Below, in pieces: positions 57,305 to 59,642 of a DNA stretch of 59,642 nucleotides. The position numbers were made by a program, and so were the translations under genes. The DNA is from Cryptosporangium phraense (GTDB lineage Bacteria > Actinomycetota > Actinomycetes > Mycobacteriales > Cryptosporangiaceae). The notes beneath the pieces were generated by a model. It was given only the letters and a program-made list of their open reading frames with translations. It had not been told where the DNA came from and did not search any database. The stretch's first letter is position 1. Every line of letters starts with the position of its first letter. The stretch lies in NCBI RefSeq assembly GCF_006912135.1, contig NZ_VIRS01000042.1:1-59642 (forward strand). The letters are read 5' to 3'.

Positions 57305-58948
57305 TCAGGCGGTCGGAATCGGGCCCCGCTGACCCCCGCCGCCGGTCGACGCGGACGCCGGGGCGGTGTCGCCCGGCGCGCTGATGCCGGTCGTGTCGAA
57401 CGACAACCGCGCCACCGCGTCGGCGATCGCGTCGGTGTTCAGGTCGAGCGCGAACACGTTCAGGTTGCCGACGATCTTCTTCTTCCCGTAGGCCTTGATG
57501 ATCTTCTGGTAGGCCGCCGCGTCCGCGCCCGTCCGGGCGAAGCCGTCACAGGCCTGGTGGTAGCACGGGTCGTAGGCGACGTCCGGGACGCCACCGAACG
57601 CGGCCGCCTCGTCGGCGGTCTTGATGCCCTCGGCCCCGGTGAACAGGCCACCGGCCGGGATCCCGATGCCCTCGGCGATGAACGGCCCGTAGTCCGAGCG
57701 TCCGTCGAACTCCGTGTCGATCACCTTCTGACCGCGGCTGGTCAGATACGTCCGGAAAATCGTCTCCAGGGCGCCGGACCCGGCCGGCGGAGCGCCGGTA
57801 CCGGTGGAGTTGTCGCCGTCGTAGACGGCCAGCACGTAGTTCGGCGAGCCGATCATGTCGAAGTTCAGGTACAGGCCGATGTCGGCGACCTGGGCCGGGG
57901 TCAGGCTCGCGACGTAGTGCTCCGACCCCAGCAGACCGCCTTCCTCAGCGCCCCACCAGGCGAAACGCACCTTGTTCGTCGGCTTCGCCGACTTGGCCAG
58001 CGGCGCGTACTTCAGCGCGATCTCGAGCAGCGCGGCACTGCCGGTGCCGTTGTCGTTGATGCCCGGGCCTTCCGGCACCGAGTCGAGGTGCGCGCCCGCC
58101 ATGACGACGTTGTCCGCGCGACCGCCGGGGGTCTCGGCCAGAACGTTCTGGGTGGTGCGGGTCTCCGACAGCGTGTCCGTCTCGATCTTGACGACGGTGT
58201 TGGACGTGCCGGCGAGCTGGGCGCCGAGCGCGTACGGCACCGAGATCGCCGGGATCGGTACCGGGCCGCCGAGGTTGCCCTCGAACAGCTCGTAGCGGTC
58301 GGGGTTCTCGGCCTCGGTGCCGTTGCCCTGGTTGAACACGATGACGCCGACCGCGCCGGCCGCTGCCGCGTTGGCGACCTTGACCGAGAAGTCACAGGTG
58401 CCGCGCTGCACGAGCGCGACGTTGCCCTTCGGGAAGCTCGCGAAGTCGGCTGCCTCGCAGCCGCTCGTCGAGGCGCGCGGCGGCGTCAGGTTGACGTCGA
58501 CCGCGGTGACCGTGCCCTGCGCGCTGCCGTCGGCCGAGAAGCTGAGCGTAGCGAAGTCGGTCCCGTTGACGTACGTCGTCGCGGTGGGGCTGACCTGGGA
58601 GAACTTCGACGGCGAGAGCTCCTGGAAGAACGGGAACTCGAAGCTCTGGCGGGTGACCCGGTACCCGGCGCGCTTGAGCTTGCCGGCGACGTAGTCGGCG
58701 CTCTTGTCGAAGCCGGGGGTGCCGGAGGCGCGGGTGCCGTTGTTCGCGTCGGCGATCCGCTGGAACTGGCGCAGGTGGCCGAGGACGCCGTCGACGTGCA
58801 CGGCCGAGGTCAGCTTCTTCGACGCGGCCGCGCCGGCCTGGGCGGGGGTCGGCGGACCGGCCACGGCCGGGTTGCCGGCGGCCTGGGCGCCGACGGCCAG
58901 CCCGACCAGGGCGACGACGGCGACGGATAAGGAGCGGCGACGGAGCAT
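57305..58948 (-). CDS. Secreted M28-family metallopeptidase with PA domain (paralogue 2)
   Basis: A 547-residue exported protein with the same layout as its neighbour: signal peptide (RRRSLSVAVVALVGLAVGAQA), short linker, PA domain (TSGCEAADFASFPKGNVALV) and M28 catalytic domain with AGAHLDSVPEGPGINDNGTG, WWGAEEGGLLGSEHYV, LYLNFDMIGSPNY and YDPCYHQACDG. Zn ligands and catalytic Glu are intact. CTGGAGG lies 6 nt before ATG 58948. It ends at a very strong hairpin, so the two paralogues are separate transcripts that arose by tandem duplication. Confidence 0.9.
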   Translation of the reverse strand: MLRRRSLSVAVVALVGLAVGAQAAGNPAVAGPPTPAQAGAAASKKLTSAVHVDGVLGHLRQFQRIADANNGTRASGTPGFDKSADYVAGKLKRAGYRVTRQSFEFPFFQELSPSKFSQVSPTATTYVNGTDFATLSFSADGSAQGTVTAVDVNLTPPRASTSGCEAADFASFPKGNVALVQRGTCDFSVKVANAAAAGAVGVIVFNQGNGTEAENPDRYELFEGNLGGPVPIPAISVPYALGAQLAGTSNTVVKIETDTLSETRTTQNVLAETPGGRADNVVMAGAHLDSVPEGPGINDNGTGSAALLEIALKYAPLAKSAKPTNKVRFAWWGAEEGGLLGSEHYVASLTPAQVADIGLYLNFDMIGSPNYVLAVYDGDNSTGTGAPPAGSGALETIFRTYLTSRGQKVIDTEFDGRSDYGPFIAEGIGIPAGGLFTGAEGIKTADEAAAFGGVPDVAYDPCYHQACDGFARTGADAAAYQKIIKAYGKKKIVGNLNVFALDLNTDAIADAVARLSFDTTGISAPGDTAPASASTGGGGQRGPIPTA

Positions 58949-59136
58949 GGGCGCCTCCAGGGTGACCGTTGAGCACTGCGGTCAGTGCGCGGTTGGAGCC
59001 AGAACGTAGCCGCATCCGGGAATTTACGGGGCCAAATTGGATTAAAGATGATCTTGGTGGTTGTCACTAATTCGTAACGGCACAGTGGACGGGCGTCGGA
59101 GCACCCGACGACGGTGCGGAGGCGGGCGGGACGGAC

Positions 59137-59142
59137 TAGGTT
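59137..59142 (+). promoter_or_regulatory. -10 hexamer for leaderless membrane-protein mRNA
   Basis: TAGGTT fits TAnnnT and ends 7 nt before GTG 59150; no Shine-Dalgarno sequence. Confidence 0.5.
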
Positions 59143-59149
59143 CACGCGG

Positions 59150-59572
59150 GTGTCCGGGATGTCGCCGACGGCGGCGGAGGTCAGCCTTCGCCGGGTCAGC
59201 CTCGCGCTCATCACGCTGGGGCTGCTCGACCTGCTGCCGGCTCTGGTCCTGGTCTGCGCCGAGCCGTTCTCGTACGGGCGGGTCGGGCCGGAGCGGGCGC
59301 GTGGGGTCTGGGAGCAGCTGGCCGCGCTGGGCAGCACCGCGTTCGCGGTCATGAGCCTGCCCCTGGGCGCGGTGATCCTGGCCGGGGGTATCGCGTTGTT
59401 GCAGCGGCGGGCGCGGATCTTCGGGGTGATCAGCGCGAACGTGGCGATCGTGCCGTTGTCGTGCATGTTCGTGGCGAGCATCCCGATCGGGATCTGGACG
59501 ATGACGGTCCTGGCCCGCGACGACGTCCGCGCGCTGTTCGAGCAACCCGGCCCGACGGCCCGAAAGCCCTAG
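59150..59572 (+). CDS. Small membrane protein
   Basis: A 140-residue protein with three clear membrane segments (LALITLGLLDLLPALVLVC, AFAVMSLPLGAVILAGGIALL, FGVISANVAIVPLSCMFVA and a shorter following stretch). It has no recognised family. GTG 59150 is supported by a TAnnnT hexamer; ATG 59159 is the alternative. It is divergent from the M28 peptidase gene. Confidence 0.7.
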   Translation: MSGMSPTAAEVSLRRVSLALITLGLLDLLPALVLVCAEPFSYGRVGPERARGVWEQLAALGSTAFAVMSLPLGAVILAGGIALLQRRARIFGVISANVAIVPLSCMFVASIPIGIWTMTVLARDDVRALFEQPGPTARKP

Positions 59573-59642
59573 TGCGTTGGCCGGTTCCGGCGATCGCGAC
59601 GCCGGTCGCCGCGGAGTTTGACGGCTTTCCGGGCTCAAACAG

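Overview
The window is high-GC actinobacterial DNA. This is shown by strong G/C bias at third codon positions, many GTG starts, many single-domain regulators (TetR, LacI, MerR, PucR, ECF sigma), and a SDR of the mycofactocin-coupled type. A family-level placement (Frankineae/Cryptosporangiaceae-like) would only be a guess. Many starts lie 5-8 nt behind a TAnnnT -10 hexamer with no Shine-Dalgarno sequence, so leaderless mRNAs appear common; I used this rule to choose several starts.

Regions. 0.5-10.7 kb is ordinary chromosome: a stand-alone 5' nuclease ending in a sliding-clamp motif; a MerR/SDR pair with a textbook MerR promoter; a catabolic cluster (Rieske oxygenase plus sarcosine-oxidase-like flavoenzyme) divergent from a mycofactocin-type SDR; hydrolases; a SnoaL-tailed sigma factor; and an XRE regulator/aldo-keto reductase pair. 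10.7-15.6 kb holds a compact trio: two divergent paralogues of a family I do not recognise, and a large CHAT (caspase-like) protease. This is a plausible undescribed conflict or signalling system. 15.7-20.0 kb (minus strand) is a six-gene operon, sigma factor -> anti-sigma -> ABC ATPase -> permease -> membrane protein -> small frameshifted protein, joined by 4-nt stop/start overlaps except for one 15-nt gap. 20.0-41.5 kb is a metabolic and regulatory patchwork: a secreted amidase, a decayed CocE/NonD hydrolase, a BBE-type flavoprotein, alpha/beta hydrolases, a multi-spanning membrane protein, SDRs, a Fpg/Nei glycosylase and a LacI/MFS pair. Several of its regulators have clear palindromic operators.

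41.5-52.7 kb is an accretion island ending at a tRNA-Met gene. A 44-bp copy of the tRNA 3' half lies 2.2 kb downstream of the gene. A ~400-bp segment is directly repeated around a two-gene module (one protein HEPN-like with a C-terminal winged helix), and a fragment of an FtsK-type transfer ATPase marks a lost integrative conjugative element. The island also carries a well-initiated, well-terminated 44-residue Cys/Tyr/Asp-rich peptide gene, a Zn-ribbon protein, a visibly AT-richer multi-pass membrane protein and a broken nucleotidyltransferase module. 52.8-59.6 kb returns to chromosome: a membrane-anchored protein, a SDR, a truncated TIR stub beside an orphan domain, two tandem secreted M28 peptidases and a small membrane protein.

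The most interesting candidates are the CHAT/paralogue trio, the 44-residue peptide, and the repeat-flanked HEPN-like pair. Functions for these are inferences from motifs and context; no database search was possible.
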